This document shows positions 7,768 through 17,460 of a stretch of DNA of 64,000 nt, piece by piece. The notes under the pieces are model-generated. The model was not told the DNA's origin and did no database searches. It saw nothing but the letters and a program-made list of their open reading frames with translations. Origin of the DNA: Fibrobacteraceae bacterium (GTDB taxonomy: Bacteria; Fibrobacterota; Fibrobacteria; Fibrobacterales; Fibrobacteraceae). The stretch is taken from the NCBI GenBank assembly GCA_017625775.1, contig JAGAKE010000019.1:1-64000 (forward strand), in the 5' to 3' direction. How positions within the stretch are numbered: position 1 is the first letter of the stretch; each line of letters opens with the position of its first letter. Both the position numbers and the translations under genes were made by a program.

Positions 7768-10005
7768 ATGTTTCGCCTAAAGATTATTTCTTTTTTGGTA
7801 TTTCTGTTTTCTGTTTTTTCATTTTCTCAAGATTCTTTAGAGCAAGTTTCTCCCGAAAAATTTCAAAATCAAATTCTTCGAAGCGAACGCCTAAAAAAAA
7901 TCGCCGCCGATTCTTCGCGTTCAAAAGAACAACGCGAATTTGCAAATGCGGCCGTTCTTTATTATTCCGGAAATTTTGAAGAAGCAAGCAAACAATATGA
8001 ATCTCTTTTAACTCAAAACGATTCTTTAGCAGGAAACATTCTTTTAAGACTTGCTGAAATTCACTTGCAATCAAAAAATTTTACAAAACTCCGAAAAACA
8101 CTTTTTCGCGCAGGAAACTTTTTAACCACAGCATCTTGGGAACGTAAAGCTCTCTACTTACGCACTAAAGCTTCTCTTTTAGATTCTACTCTTTCAGAGA
8201 GTGACAAAGTAGATTCAACAGCACTCTTTTTAAATCACTTTCCAAAAAGTTCTGAAGCTACGGAAATTCGCTTTCAATACGCCAAATATTCAGAAGCCAT
8301 TGGCAATAAAAAGCAAGCAAAGAAAGCTTATTTACGTGTTCTTGCCGCAGGATACAACCCAGAAGATTCTACATTCAATGCGGTTCGTCGCTTGAGAACA
8401 GATTCTGAAGAAGAAACTGTAGAAGAAAAATGGGCTTATACACAAATCGTTTGCAAAAATGGAAAACCTGAAGAATGTCTTTCTTTGATTGATTCTGTTT
8501 TGGCATTAGATTCATTAAACGCCATGCCAAAGGATTCCATATTAGAAACTGCAGAAGATTCCCTATTATTTAGACTTCCACCAAGTCACTTTGATTTAGA
8601 AACTCGAAAAAAAATTTGGGAAAAAAGAGCGGTAGCTCTTCGTGGTGCTGGCAAAACAGAAGATTCTTACAAACAGTTCCGCTTTTTAATTGACTCTGTA
8701 GAAACAAAAGCACTCTGGATTCAATCTTCTATAAAATTGCTTCGTAAAGATGAAGAAAAAAACTCTAAAGAAATTGCAAAACTTGATTCTCTTCTTGAAG
8801 AAATCAACAAATTCGGAAATGAAAATGCCAATAATTTATGGCTTCGCGGTTTTGAATTCGAACAAAAGAAAAAATATAAACAGGCCATTGAATGCTACAA
8901 AAAATTAAATCACGCTAAATTTAAATCCAACAAAAAAAGGCAGTGGGCTCTTTTTCGCATAGGTTTAATTTATTTAAAACAAAATAATTATGAACAAGCA
9001 GCCAAAACATTTGAAGAAGCTTCAAAACTACCATTTACATGGAGTGCAAGTGGCGCCAGAATGTTTCTTGGAGATTCTTACTTAGCATTAGGAAACGATT
9101 CTCTAGCAAGAAAAGCATATTTAGATTGCATAAAAGATTTTCCATTAGGTTATTATGCTCATAGAAGTAGAGAAAAACTTTTGACTGCAAATTTACTCCC
9201 TAAAGAAAACATTCCTCTGGCGAAAGGAACTCCTCTTTCAGAAAAAGAAACGCTTCAATGGATTCAAAAGCAACAAAAACGCCCGGGCTCTTTTTCAAAC
9301 ACCACATTCTTAAATGTTCAAAAACTTTTAGATTATGGTTTTGTAGAAAACGCTTTAGAATTATTTCAAACCGACTATGCTAAAAATTCAAAACGCCTTG
9401 ATTTCTTATATGCCTACGGAAATTTATTTTTGGAAGCAAATGAAGTAGCTCAAGCTTATCGATTAGCTCGCGCATTTCAAAACAGAATTGACAGAAAAGT
9501 TTTAGCCGACGCCCCAGTTTCTGTTTTGCGATTCTTATATCCGCTCCCTTATAAAGAACGTGTTTTTGAAAAAGCAGGTTCTGCTATTGATCCTTACTTT
9601 GTTTATAGCGTTATGCGTCAAGAATCTATTTTTGATTTTCAAATCACTTCCCCAGTTGGAGCGCGTGGTTTATTACAAATTATGCCGGCCACAGGAAAAA
9701 CACTTGCTGAATTAGAAGGAATTCAGAATTTCAAGCCAGACAATCTTTACAATGCCTATTTAAATATTCGTTTAGGAATTCGGTATCTCATTGATTTAAA
9801 GCAAGAATACAATAACGACTATATGTATGTTTTAGGAAATTATAATGCCGGTCCCAAACCAGCTAAACGTTGGCAAAAAGCAGGAGAAGGACTTTCTTGG
9901 GATTTACGTGCAGAAGATATTAGCTACTGGGAAACAAGAGATTACGTAAAACGAGTGATGGGTAATTACTGGATTTATCAAGAAATCTGGAAAGGTTCGC
10001 TCTAA
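7768..10005 (+). CDS. slt: Soluble lytic murein transglycosylase, Slt70-like
   Basis: 745-aa periplasmic enzyme that cleaves peptidoglycan glycan strands to form 1,6-anhydro ends. An N-terminal signal peptide (to about residue 20) precedes a long alpha-superhelical TPR-like region with several recognisable helices of the type NYEQAAKTFEEA. The catalytic lysozyme-like domain starts near 605: the acid Glu619 is in MRQES, followed by GARGLLQIMPATG and YNAGPKPAKRW, all hallmarks of family 23 transglycosylases. The gene starts 16 nt after ptsI and ends 8 nt before the permease gene, so it is part of the same transcript. Confidence 0.93.
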   Translation: MFRLKIISFLVFLFSVFSFSQDSLEQVSPEKFQNQILRSERLKKIAADSSRSKEQREFANAAVLYYSGNFEEASKQYESLLTQNDSLAGNILLRLAEIHLQSKNFTKLRKTLFRAGNFLTTASWERKALYLRTKASLLDSTLSESDKVDSTALFLNHFPKSSEATEIRFQYAKYSEAIGNKKQAKKAYLRVLAAGYNPEDSTFNAVRRLRTDSEEETVEEKWAYTQIVCKNGKPEECLSLIDSVLALDSLNAMPKDSILETAEDSLLFRLPPSHFDLETRKKIWEKRAVALRGAGKTEDSYKQFRFLIDSVETKALWIQSSIKLLRKDEEKNSKEIAKLDSLLEEINKFGNENANNLWLRGFEFEQKKKYKQAIECYKKLNHAKFKSNKKRQWALFRIGLIYLKQNNYEQAAKTFEEASKLPFTWSASGARMFLGDSYLALGNDSLARKAYLDCIKDFPLGYYAHRSREKLLTANLLPKENIPLAKGTPLSEKETLQWIQKQQKRPGSFSNTTFLNVQKLLDYGFVENALELFQTDYAKNSKRLDFLYAYGNLFLEANEVAQAYRLARAFQNRIDRKVLADAPVSVLRFLYPLPYKERVFEKAGSAIDPYFVYSVMRQESIFDFQITSPVGARGLLQIMPATGKTLAELEGIQNFKPDNLYNAYLNIRLGIRYLIDLKQEYNNDYMYVLGNYNAGPKPAKRWQKAGEGLSWDLRAEDISYWETRDYVKRVMGNYWIYQEIWKGSL

Positions 10006-10013
10006 GGAACAAA

Positions 10014-10868
10014 ATGCTTTTTTTACTTCTAACTCTTGGTTCCGCTTTTTGTTTTGCGATTGGGAATATCCTTGAAAAATCAGGAATTTCAAATACAGCC
10101 AAAAAAGTTTCGTTAAAAATACCTTTGCAATTTTGCAAATTCATTTTGCAAAATTTTCACTGGTGGGCAGGAATTTTATTTTCTGCCATAGCAACCATAG
10201 GCTATTACATTGCCATGGCAAAATATGATTTAAGTTTAGTTCAGCCCATGATGGTTTTAAACCCTGTACTAACGGCACTTTTTGGATTTTGGATTTTAAA
10301 AGAACACTTAACAAAAAAAATAATTTTGGCCATTCTTTGCGTTTTAAGCGGTTTATTACTTTCCTCGAAAAACATGGCAGAAAATACCGGAACACAAGAT
10401 TTGTCCGCCCTTTGGTTATTCACGCTTTTAATTGTAACTCTCATTTTAATTTTTAGAAAATTTCACAAAGATTTAGAGGCATCTGATTCTTTAATCATCG
10501 GCGCCGGCTTTGGACTTTCCGCCGCCTTTTATAAAAGCTTAGCAATGGATTTTATGCTAGACCATGTAACTTTTTCAATGATTCCGGAACTTTTAATTGA
10601 TTTTAGAACTTTGGCATATATCGCTCTTTACGGCACAGCTTTTCTTTATTCTCAAATTGCTTTTACTCGCGGCAGAGCACTTTACATTATTCCATTTAGT
10701 GCAGCGATTGGTGCTGTGCTACCTATTCTTGCAGGGGCTTTTGTGTTCGGAGAAAACTTTCCTCCTTCAAAAATCATTTCTGTTTCGCTTGTTCTTTTAG
10801 GTTCGTTTTTATTCGTTGCCAAAAGACCAAGAAAAAAGAGCCTTCAGAATGAACTAAAGGCTCCTTAA
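10014..10868 (+). CDS. EamA/DMT-superfamily permease
   Basis: 284 aa, about ten hydrophobic segments in two repeats of five, the architecture of drug/metabolite transporters. The short Lys/Arg-rich tail after the last segment is cytoplasmic. Related proteins export or import small metabolites, sugars or amino acids; the substrate is not predictable. It is the last gene of the rightward group, and its 3' end contains a hairpin that works as a terminator for the convergent operon. Confidence 0.85.
   Translation: MLFLLLTLGSAFCFAIGNILEKSGISNTAKKVSLKIPLQFCKFILQNFHWWAGILFSAIATIGYYIAMAKYDLSLVQPMMVLNPVLTALFGFWILKEHLTKKIILAILCVLSGLLLSSKNMAENTGTQDLSALWLFTLLIVTLILIFRKFHKDLEASDSLIIGAGFGLSAAFYKSLAMDFMLDHVTFSMIPELLIDFRTLAYIALYGTAFLYSQIAFTRGRALYIIPFSAAIGAVLPILAGAFVFGENFPPSKIISVSLVLLGSFLFVAKRPRKKSLQNELKAP
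10832..10863 (-). terminator. Intrinsic terminator of the leftward FISUMP operon
   Basis: Read on the minus strand, GAGCCTT pairs with AAGGCTC (10838-10844 with 10857-10863, loop 12 nt), followed directly by six T residues. It lies inside the last codons of the permease gene, 23 nt past the FISUMP stop codon. Confidence 0.75.
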
Positions 10869-10885
10869 AATTTAATGCTCAATAG

Positions 10886-13800
10886 TTAATCTTCTAAGCA
10901 ACGTATATAGCTATAATTATAAGGATTCGTTTGCTTGATTTCAATATTATCAGGAGTTACATGCACTGTTTTAGCCCCACTTAAATAAAATTGCTTTGTT
11001 TCTATTCTCTCGGCATAATATTCGTCAGTATAAGGGATTGGAACAATGGAAAAACCTGTAGCATCTGTAGCGAGTGGAAAATCTGAAGTAGCTTTCATTT
11101 GTAATGAATATATATCGTTTCCTTCTAACAAAGATTCAAATTCCGATTCCGATGGTAAATGCCACCCTTCCGGGCAAAGTTTTTCCGGCAGTTGTATATC
11201 ATCTGTTGTGACATAGGAATAAGAACATTGTTGGAGAGTATCACAATCTAGCACTGTCCCAAATATTGCTTTTTTCAGCCAAGGTTCTGCAATGCTATCT
11301 GAAATTCGTAAATCTTCTGCCATCCAGCGCTTTCCATTAATAACAACAGTCTTATACACATTTCCGTCTCGGCTATCTACTAAATCCTCATCATAAGAAA
11401 CGCTAGGATTATTTTCTTTTGTGTAATATTCCGCTTTTCTTTTAGCCCAGTCTTCTTTTGATAAAGAATACATGTGAGCTATTTGCAAGCCTTCATAATC
11501 TTCAACACAACGCAAAGAAAATGGCAAGTATTTGGAATCAGCCATATATTCATATCCATGACCATCATCTACCATTAAAGCGAAGGCACCGTGATATCCT
11601 TGATAGCTTGTCTGCAAACTACTTCCTAATAATGCCCTTATCATATCCCCCCCCATGCGTAAATCATATAGCACAGGAAGTATAGAAAATCCTAATTTAT
11701 CGGTAGTATAGGAATTCCAACCATAATTCCTCCCTACTGCAAACAAATCATTTGTATATTTTGATTCATTGGAGAAATTATTCTTTGCTAAAGTGTACCA
11801 TTCACCATCATTTGGCACATGCCAGCCCTCTGGGCAAATTCCTTGGTGTTGAGCATTAATTAAACTTGAAGCATCGGCATCGAGCCATTTCTTATCTATA
11901 TTCATAATTGCAGTCCATGAATATAAAGCTCCACCAATTTGGCAATTCTTTATATCTATTACAGGATAATCAAAAATATTAAGTCCTTCATCATAACTAG
12001 GGCATCCTATATTTCCCTTTAAATTAATGGTAGTATTACTATCTACATACCTTAGGTTTTCTGCCATCCAGCGTAACCCATTTATATAAACAGTTTTATA
12101 TACATTCCCATCACGACTATCCACTAAATCTTCACCATAAGTAGCATCAGGGTGGGTTTCTGCAGTATAATATTCTGCTTTTTTCTTTTCCCAATCCTCT
12201 AATCCATATTCTAAAGGAAAGTTTATCGGGTGCCACGAATCGTTAGAGCAGATGTAATCAATTTTTGTATTTCCATCTTCTTCACATGCCCAAACTACAG
12301 TACTATCATTATCAAGACACAATCCTTTTGTGGCTAGTTCTGCACAATTAGGCGTTCTCCAAACGGCATCATCACAAATAAGTTGAACGCTTTCATTTTC
12401 AAGGAAGGCTCCTCTACGATTTTGAGTACAAGCATTACAAAGCCCATTTTCACGGCAATAAATTTCTTCGTTTGTTGAAGATTCTCGCCAAGCATTACCA
12501 TCGCAAGTAAAATAAACATCAGTATTGTAAAGACCTAAACGTAATTCTCCATCATTACTATCTAAACAAGCCCACCCTTCGGTATTATATGAAACTCGGT
12601 CTGTAACTTTTGTCCATTGGTTACTCGCACAATTATAAAAACTCCCGTTTTCTGCTAACTGCATTCGACCTGCACGGCCTTGGGTACACCCCATTAAACC
12701 AAGGGTACAATCTTCATTTGTTCCTTTTCGCCAGCCTTTGTATGTGGCACTTGTGTCATATACATAACAAATTTTACTTCCATTAGTCACTACCCCAATA
12801 GAATCACCCCACTTAGCGTAACCATCATCGCTGGCACCCCACTTTTGCGTATCAATCAATAAATTATTATTCACAAGAGCCCAACGATGGCTAGTTTCTT
12901 GACATTGGTAAAAACCTCCATTCTTTGTATCCCGACGAATTTCTCCAAACATTTCTTTTCTGCAACCACCATTTTCTTTTTCAATATCGCTAGCTAAACG
13001 CCAACCGGCATTTCCATAAATACCTAGGGAATCAAAAACATATATATTTCCTGTTACAATGCCGCTTTTTAAGGCTCCGTCAGTGGAATCTTGCCAGCCA
13101 TAAATATCTTTTGCAATATCACTGGCCACATCCCATGTTCCCCCGGCACTACAAACGTAGCGGACCTTTGAATTTTTGTGCTTTCCAGCAGATGCTGATT
13201 TAACAATTCCTACACTATCTTCAGAACAAATTCCAAGCCCATATTCTGTGTACCAATAATTACGAACAAATTGTTCAAAATTAGGAACTACAGATGAAAG
13301 CCCCCAATTTCTTACATTATTGCGAATTACAGAAAGTCTCCCTGCACTATCTGCAGAAGCACACCAATCAGCAATTTCCATGCGCTTTTTGGCGTCATCC
13401 CAAGTGCCGTCTTCCATCATATCTACACCTATTTTCGTTAACAATTCACTAAGTTCTCCTACATCTCTATCCCCTTGAAACATTAATGAGAATGCAAGCA
13501 AAGCACCATCTTCATCACTAGCTCCCGCAATATTTAAATCTTCTGAATTACTGAACCCGGTGGCATCAATGTTTAAAAGCCCAAACACCTCTTTTTGCGC
13601 TTGCCGTTTCGCGGCTCTTACTTTCATTTTCTGTTTTGTTACTAAGTAAACCACGCGCTCATATTCTAAATGAGTTAATAAGTTTACATTCACTATATTA
13701 CGGTCATTTACATCAGTTATGGCAAATAAAGTAAGTTCCGAACCTGAATTTTCACCAGTTACTTCATTTCGATAGTGCCCCCTAGCCTGCAACATGACAT

Positions 13801-14581
13801 ATTGGCTTACAAGCATACGAGCATTAATTTTAAATTCCCCCTTATCATTTAAAATTTTCCCATCAAAGGAATTTCCTGTTTGGGTTAAGGTTCTACCATC
13901 TTCCATTTCACGAACTGAAACTGTTGCACCTGCAAGAAAAGGACCTTTTTGTGTTACACCAGAGACCTCACCAAGAGAAATGGCAATTTTTTCAGAATCA
14001 AGAATTACAGAATCTTGCGGTGCCAAACTTTCCGCAGACCCTGTAAAAAGTATTGTAGAATCATCACCACAAATAACACGTACACTGGTATCATCAATTG
14101 GTTCTATGGAACAACCTTTACCATCAACTCCATCTACTCCATCGGATCCATCTTGACCATTAGTTCCATCGGTGCCATCCTCGCCGTCTTTACCATCATT
14201 TCCAGGTGTTCCCGGAGCTCCATCAATACCATTATAAACAACACCGATTGAATCTCCGCCACATATAATTTTTACACCACTTCCATCGAATAGCGGCTCC
14301 GTGAAACAAGTGGCTGTTACGCTACCTTCAGCCACAGCATACCATTTTCCTTCTCGACAATTTCTAGGAGTCGCCTCATTTGTAATCCAAACCATTTCAC
14401 CTTCATTAGAAGCTGAACAAGGAGGAAGCAAAGAAACATCATCAATAACGTCCATACCATTTTGCGTTATTTGTGTGATATTTTCAGTAGTGCCTTGTTC
14501 ACTACAAGCCATTAATAAAAGAAAGGAAAGAAAAACCATTAAATATGGCATTTGCCTAATGTATTGAATTTTGTTTTTCAT
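10886..14581 (-). CDS. Large FISUMP-domain lipoprotein with collagen-like segment
   Basis: 1231-aa predicted lipoprotein (lipobox LMAC, Cys26). Residues 118-156 are 13 perfect Gly-X-Y triplets rich in Asp, a collagen-like stretch. A middle region holds many short Cys/Trp repeats with the pattern of FISUMP-associated surface proteins. Two FISUMP domains end the protein (about 830-1030 and 1045-1231); each begins with EDLVDSRDGNVYKTV and has CPEGWH(V/L)P. The family is abundant in Fibrobacter and its biochemical role is unknown; surface display is likely. The start has AGGAG upstream. The gene is the last of the leftward operon. Paralogous domains are similar enough at the DNA level to suggest internal duplication. 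Confidence 0.9.
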   Translation of the reverse strand: MKNKIQYIRQMPYLMVFLSFLLLMACSEQGTTENITQITQNGMDVIDDVSLLPPCSASNEGEMVWITNEATPRNCREGKWYAVAEGSVTATCFTEPLFDGSGVKIICGGDSIGVVYNGIDGAPGTPGNDGKDGEDGTDGTNGQDGSDGVDGVDGKGCSIEPIDDTSVRVICGDDSTILFTGSAESLAPQDSVILDSEKIAISLGEVSGVTQKGPFLAGATVSVREMEDGRTLTQTGNSFDGKILNDKGEFKINARMLVSQYVMLQARGHYRNEVTGENSGSELTLFAITDVNDRNIVNVNLLTHLEYERVVYLVTKQKMKVRAAKRQAQKEVFGLLNIDATGFSNSEDLNIAGASDEDGALLAFSLMFQGDRDVGELSELLTKIGVDMMEDGTWDDAKKRMEIADWCASADSAGRLSVIRNNVRNWGLSSVVPNFEQFVRNYWYTEYGLGICSEDSVGIVKSASAGKHKNSKVRYVCSAGGTWDVASDIAKDIYGWQDSTDGALKSGIVTGNIYVFDSLGIYGNAGWRLASDIEKENGGCRKEMFGEIRRDTKNGGFYQCQETSHRWALVNNNLLIDTQKWGASDDGYAKWGDSIGVVTNGSKICYVYDTSATYKGWRKGTNEDCTLGLMGCTQGRAGRMQLAENGSFYNCASNQWTKVTDRVSYNTEGWACLDSNDGELRLGLYNTDVYFTCDGNAWRESSTNEEIYCRENGLCNACTQNRRGAFLENESVQLICDDAVWRTPNCAELATKGLCLDNDSTVVWACEEDGNTKIDYICSNDSWHPINFPLEYGLEDWEKKKAEYYTAETHPDATYGEDLVDSRDGNVYKTVYINGLRWMAENLRYVDSNTTINLKGNIGCPSYDEGLNIFDYPVIDIKNCQIGGALYSWTAIMNIDKKWLDADASSLINAQHQGICPEGWHVPNDGEWYTLAKNNFSNESKYTNDLFAVGRNYGWNSYTTDKLGFSILPVLYDLRMGGDMIRALLGSSLQTSYQGYHGAFALMVDDGHGYEYMADSKYLPFSLRCVEDYEGLQIAHMYSLSKEDWAKRKAEYYTKENNPSVSYDEDLVDSRDGNVYKTVVINGKRWMAEDLRISDSIAEPWLKKAIFGTVLDCDTLQQCSYSYVTTDDIQLPEKLCPEGWHLPSESEFESLLEGNDIYSLQMKATSDFPLATDATGFSIVPIPYTDEYYAERIETKQFYLSGAKTVHVTPDNIEIKQTNPYNYSYIRCLED

Positions 14582-14614
14582 AACGATTCTCCTGATTTAA
14601 GTGGTATTGAGTTA

Positions 14615-15604
14615 TCATTTTTTCACGCAACGGACAGATATATATTGATCATTATCCATTGTTGTCGAAGCCGAGAAGGAATCTGAATCCCCCGTAAGGA
14701 ATAGGGTATAATGGTTTGAATTTTTCACCTTTTCCGTTGATGTCCACCAATAGCCCGTTGCTCCGATATTTCTACAAGTTTGTTCTTCATCACAACGACC
14801 ACCAGGCAACGCACTAAAACCTAAGAAGTCATCACCATTTTCCCCAGTCCAACCTGTTGTTGTTTTCAGATGTTTGCCTGCATCATACATATCAGCGCCA
14901 GAATATTCTTGCATTGCAATCATTTCTTCTTGTGTAGGGAGTCTAAAACCTGATGGACAAGCTAAAGCAGCCGCTTCATAATCATAAAGTCGGCCATAAG
15001 TTTCACAATTAGATTCTAAGTTGTCGTAGCACATCGTTGTACCTGTACTAGGCTCATACTTCATATTTTCTTTTGTCCAGCACTGTTCATTTATTAAAAC
15101 CGTTTTGTATTCAACCCCGCCTCGGGAAACTGTAGAATCCCCACAAACCCATACAGCCACACTACTTGAAGATACAACTACAGAAGACGAGGATAATCCA
15201 AAAGAGGAAGAGCTCAATACGCCACTAGAAGAATTTATTCCTTGCGAAATTTCAGATGAAGAAGATTCCGATTCAAGCACCTGGCTACTTGAGGAAACAT
15301 CTATTCCGCTTGACAAAACGGTATCAACACTACCTGATGAGGTCACTTCTGTTATTAGGCTGCTAGAATTACCTAATAGGTTACTAGAAGAGGAAACTAT
15401 AGAATCTGTTACATTCCCTGAAGAAACATCAGAACTACTAGAAATTTTTATAGAAGATGAAGATTCCGTTAAGGATTCCGCTATATAATTACTAGCCCCG
15501 GGATCTAAAGGATTATCTCTATCCCCAAAATCACTACAACCCAAAAGTACTACACAGGAGATAGCTGAAAATAAAACTAATTGTATTTTTTTCACTTTAT
15601 TCAT
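14615..15604 (-). CDS. FISUMP-domain lipoprotein with Ser-rich linker
   Basis: 329 aa from the ATG at 15604, chosen because a perfect AGGAGG precedes it and the signal peptide then starts correctly; a longer start at 15646 would overlap the upstream gene. Lipobox LLGC (Cys23) is followed by DFGDRDNPLDPG, a motif common at the mature N-terminus of Fibrobacter lipoproteins. A linker of Ser/Val/Thr repeats (about residues 40-150) probably spans the cell surface, and one FISUMP domain with RGGVEYKTVLINEQCW and CPSGFRLPT fills the C-terminus. Function unknown; likely surface exposed. Confidence 0.9.
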   Translation of the reverse strand: MNKVKKIQLVLFSAISCVVLLGCSDFGDRDNPLDPGASNYIAESLTESSSSIKISSSSDVSSGNVTDSIVSSSSNLLGNSSSLITEVTSSGSVDTVLSSGIDVSSSSQVLESESSSSEISQGINSSSGVLSSSSFGLSSSSVVVSSSSVAVWVCGDSTVSRGGVEYKTVLINEQCWTKENMKYEPSTGTTMCYDNLESNCETYGRLYDYEAAALACPSGFRLPTQEEMIAMQEYSGADMYDAGKHLKTTTGWTGENGDDFLGFSALPGGRCDEEQTCRNIGATGYWWTSTEKVKNSNHYTLFLTGDSDSFSASTTMDNDQYISVRCVKK

Positions 15605-15614
15605 TGCAAACCTC

Positions 15615-16904
15615 CTAAAACACAAAGAAAACAATGGCACCGGCACCTATCAACCCACCACCGACACCATAAAATATGTTTCGAAGTGTTTTGGCCGACT
15701 CTACTTTATCCCATTGTTTTTTAAAATCGCTTTCATTATTAAAATTTGCGTCATCATATTTTTCACGTTCATCTTCACCAACCATATTTTCATAAATTCC
15801 GGCCCCTATACCAGCAAGCCCTAAAACCATTAAAGTAATTGATATTGGCTTTGCTATTTTAGAACGTTTTTCCTTAGCCAAAGCTTCCTTGGCGGCAGCT
15901 TCTGCAGCCATTTGCTTTGCCATTTGTTCTGCAGTGGCCAAAGAATCCACGCGCATTTCTTCAATGGTTGGCTTTGCCTTTTGCAAACTATGTGTGATTT
16001 CTAATTGTTTCTTTTCATTCCAAACTAATGGAACTACTTCTTTAAAGGATTCTTCACCTACTTCTATTTTCCCACAAAGAGGGACTCGGCCAGTAAAAGG
16101 TGTTTTTCCAACAACTGTTGCATTTACTGAAACAGGAACCTCCCTAAAGGCATTTTTATAATTGGTGGTAAGAGAAATTGTCCCCATTAAAGGTTCCATG
16201 GTATTATTAATATTTACCGTTTTTCCCGTTAATACATTTATTTTAAATTTCTGAGGTTCATAACAATGATGTGTAAATTCAATTTCGTGAGAACCCGGAG
16301 AGGTCTCCCAAATTCCGCGAGTGTATTTACGACCATTCTTTGAGTTTTCTCCATCTATTTTAATTTCCAAATCAGACTCTAACCCCATATTTTTATTTAG
16401 TACAGGCTGCAAGTCAATTTTCCCAAATGAACTAACTATAATTCTTGAAAATAACTCATTTGATTTTTGACGAATTTCTACTTCTAGTGCTTCAATATTA
16501 GGGGCTTTAGAACTAAAACTTCCCATTAGCTTATTACCTGCAGTTTCATATAGTTCTACAGTAATTGTTAAGTTATTTGCAAAACGCCCTACATGACCTT
16601 GAGTCACATAATCTGCAGAAATATTTTTCCCCGTTTCAACAAGGCAACTTCCTTCGCAATCTTCAATAGCTTTTCCCGGCGGAAGCATCATGCTAATATT
16701 TTCACGAGTCATGATAGTATAATTTTGTTCAGCAGGCAATGTTTTTACAGCTTCTGAACGCAACACATCGGTTAAGTATTGCTTTTCTTCAAGAGAAAGT
16801 ACACCCGTTGCTCCGGTGGTTTCCAAAACAGCCACATGGGTAGCAAAAACAGGTAATGCTAAAAACAATAAAAAACACAAAAATGCCGTATATTTCACTT
16901 TCAT
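15615..16904 (-). CDS. CsgG/TolB-like and PEGA-domain membrane protein
   Basis: 429 aa. A signal peptide ends near residue 21 (VFA-TH). The N-terminal domain (about 22-160) has the feel of the CsgG/LpoB/TolB-N fold: ATHVAVLETTG, a Cys pair in DCEGSCLVETGKNISADYVTQGHV, then an elaborated sheet. A PEGA-like beta domain follows at about 175-300. Next is a helical stretch rich in Ala/Lys/Glu (about 310-345), and two hydrophobic segments close to the C-terminus (about 350-370 and 408-429). The ATG overlaps the stop of the TlpA-like gene (ATGA). Fold calls are by pattern only; the protein may anchor an envelope complex with its operon partners. Confidence 0.7.
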   Translation of the reverse strand: MKVKYTAFLCFLLFLALPVFATHVAVLETTGATGVLSLEEKQYLTDVLRSEAVKTLPAEQNYTIMTRENISMMLPPGKAIEDCEGSCLVETGKNISADYVTQGHVGRFANNLTITVELYETAGNKLMGSFSSKAPNIEALEVEIRQKSNELFSRIIVSSFGKIDLQPVLNKNMGLESDLEIKIDGENSKNGRKYTRGIWETSPGSHEIEFTHHCYEPQKFKINVLTGKTVNINNTMEPLMGTISLTTNYKNAFREVPVSVNATVVGKTPFTGRVPLCGKIEVGEESFKEVVPLVWNEKKQLEITHSLQKAKPTIEEMRVDSLATAEQMAKQMAAEAAAKEALAKEKRSKIAKPISITLMVLGLAGIGAGIYENMVGEDEREKYDDANFNNESDFKKQWDKVESAKTLRNIFYGVGGGLIGAGAIVFFVF

Positions 16905-17458
16905 TTCTTAATTTCTCCAATTAAAATTTCTATGTAATCCTTTCCCTCTGCTCCAATCATCAACTGTGGTTTTGAAGTGTTATCTAAAATAATAGTGCGA
17001 GGCAAATCTATACTTTCACCCCCTTTTATAAGCCCTAAACCTTCTGTTAATCGACCATAAGGATCAACTACTGTTTTTATTGTATCAAGGGAAAACTGTT
17101 TTAAAAAATCCTGGATTTTATCCTTTTCTCGTTCGCCAACATTAACTAAAATAATTCCTGTTTTGCTCTTCGCTATTTTATCTGCATTTTCTGAAATTTG
17201 TTTTAGCCCTTCTCTACATGGAATGCACCAAGTAGCAAAATAAACAAGTGCCACTCGTTCTGATTTTTTTGCAAGTTCATTTAAATGATTTCGTGTAAAA
17301 GGTGTATTTTCATTTTGCAATTCAAAAACAGCAAACCAAGGTAGAGAATCTTGGATTGTTTGCGGCAAGCTTATCCTTGCGGATGTTTGCAGTGGCTCTG
17401 CACTAGGACTAGCCACTGCCGCTGAAACAAGACCTACAAACAATAAAACAAATAGCAT
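16901..17458 (-). CDS. TlpA-like periplasmic thioredoxin
   Basis: 185 aa from the ATG at 17458, preceded by GAGG; an in-frame TTG at 17476 is less likely. A hydrophobic signal (residues 2-17) is followed by a thioredoxin fold with redox motif Cys78-Ile-Pro-Cys81 in FATWCIPCREG and the cis-Pro region DLPRTIIL. TlpA/ResA-type proteins keep specific envelope substrates reduced. Its neighbours encode the Cys-rich FISUMP and CsgG-like proteins, so it may serve them; this is inference. It starts 3 nt before the stop of the preceding gene is passed, so the two are tightly coupled. Confidence 0.88.
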   Translation of the reverse strand: MLFVLLFVGLVSAAVASPSAEPLQTSARISLPQTIQDSLPWFAVFELQNENTPFTRNHLNELAKKSERVALVYFATWCIPCREGLKQISENADKIAKSKTGIILVNVGEREKDKIQDFLKQFSLDTIKTVVDPYGRLTEGLGLIKGGESIDLPRTIILDNTSKPQLMIGAEGKDYIEILIGEIKK

Positions 17459-17460
17459 AC

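Noticed and set aside
13794..14251. Plus-strand frames opposite the collagen-like region
   Set aside because: Repetitive Ile/Ser/Thr patterns reflect the Gly-X-Y codons on the other strand; no start signals.
15105..15488. Long plus-strand frame of 127 codons opposite the Ser-rich linker of the FISUMP lipoprotein
   Set aside because: It is an antisense shadow of repetitive Ser codons (rich in Glu/Leu/Thr), with no ribosome site and no protein-like pattern.
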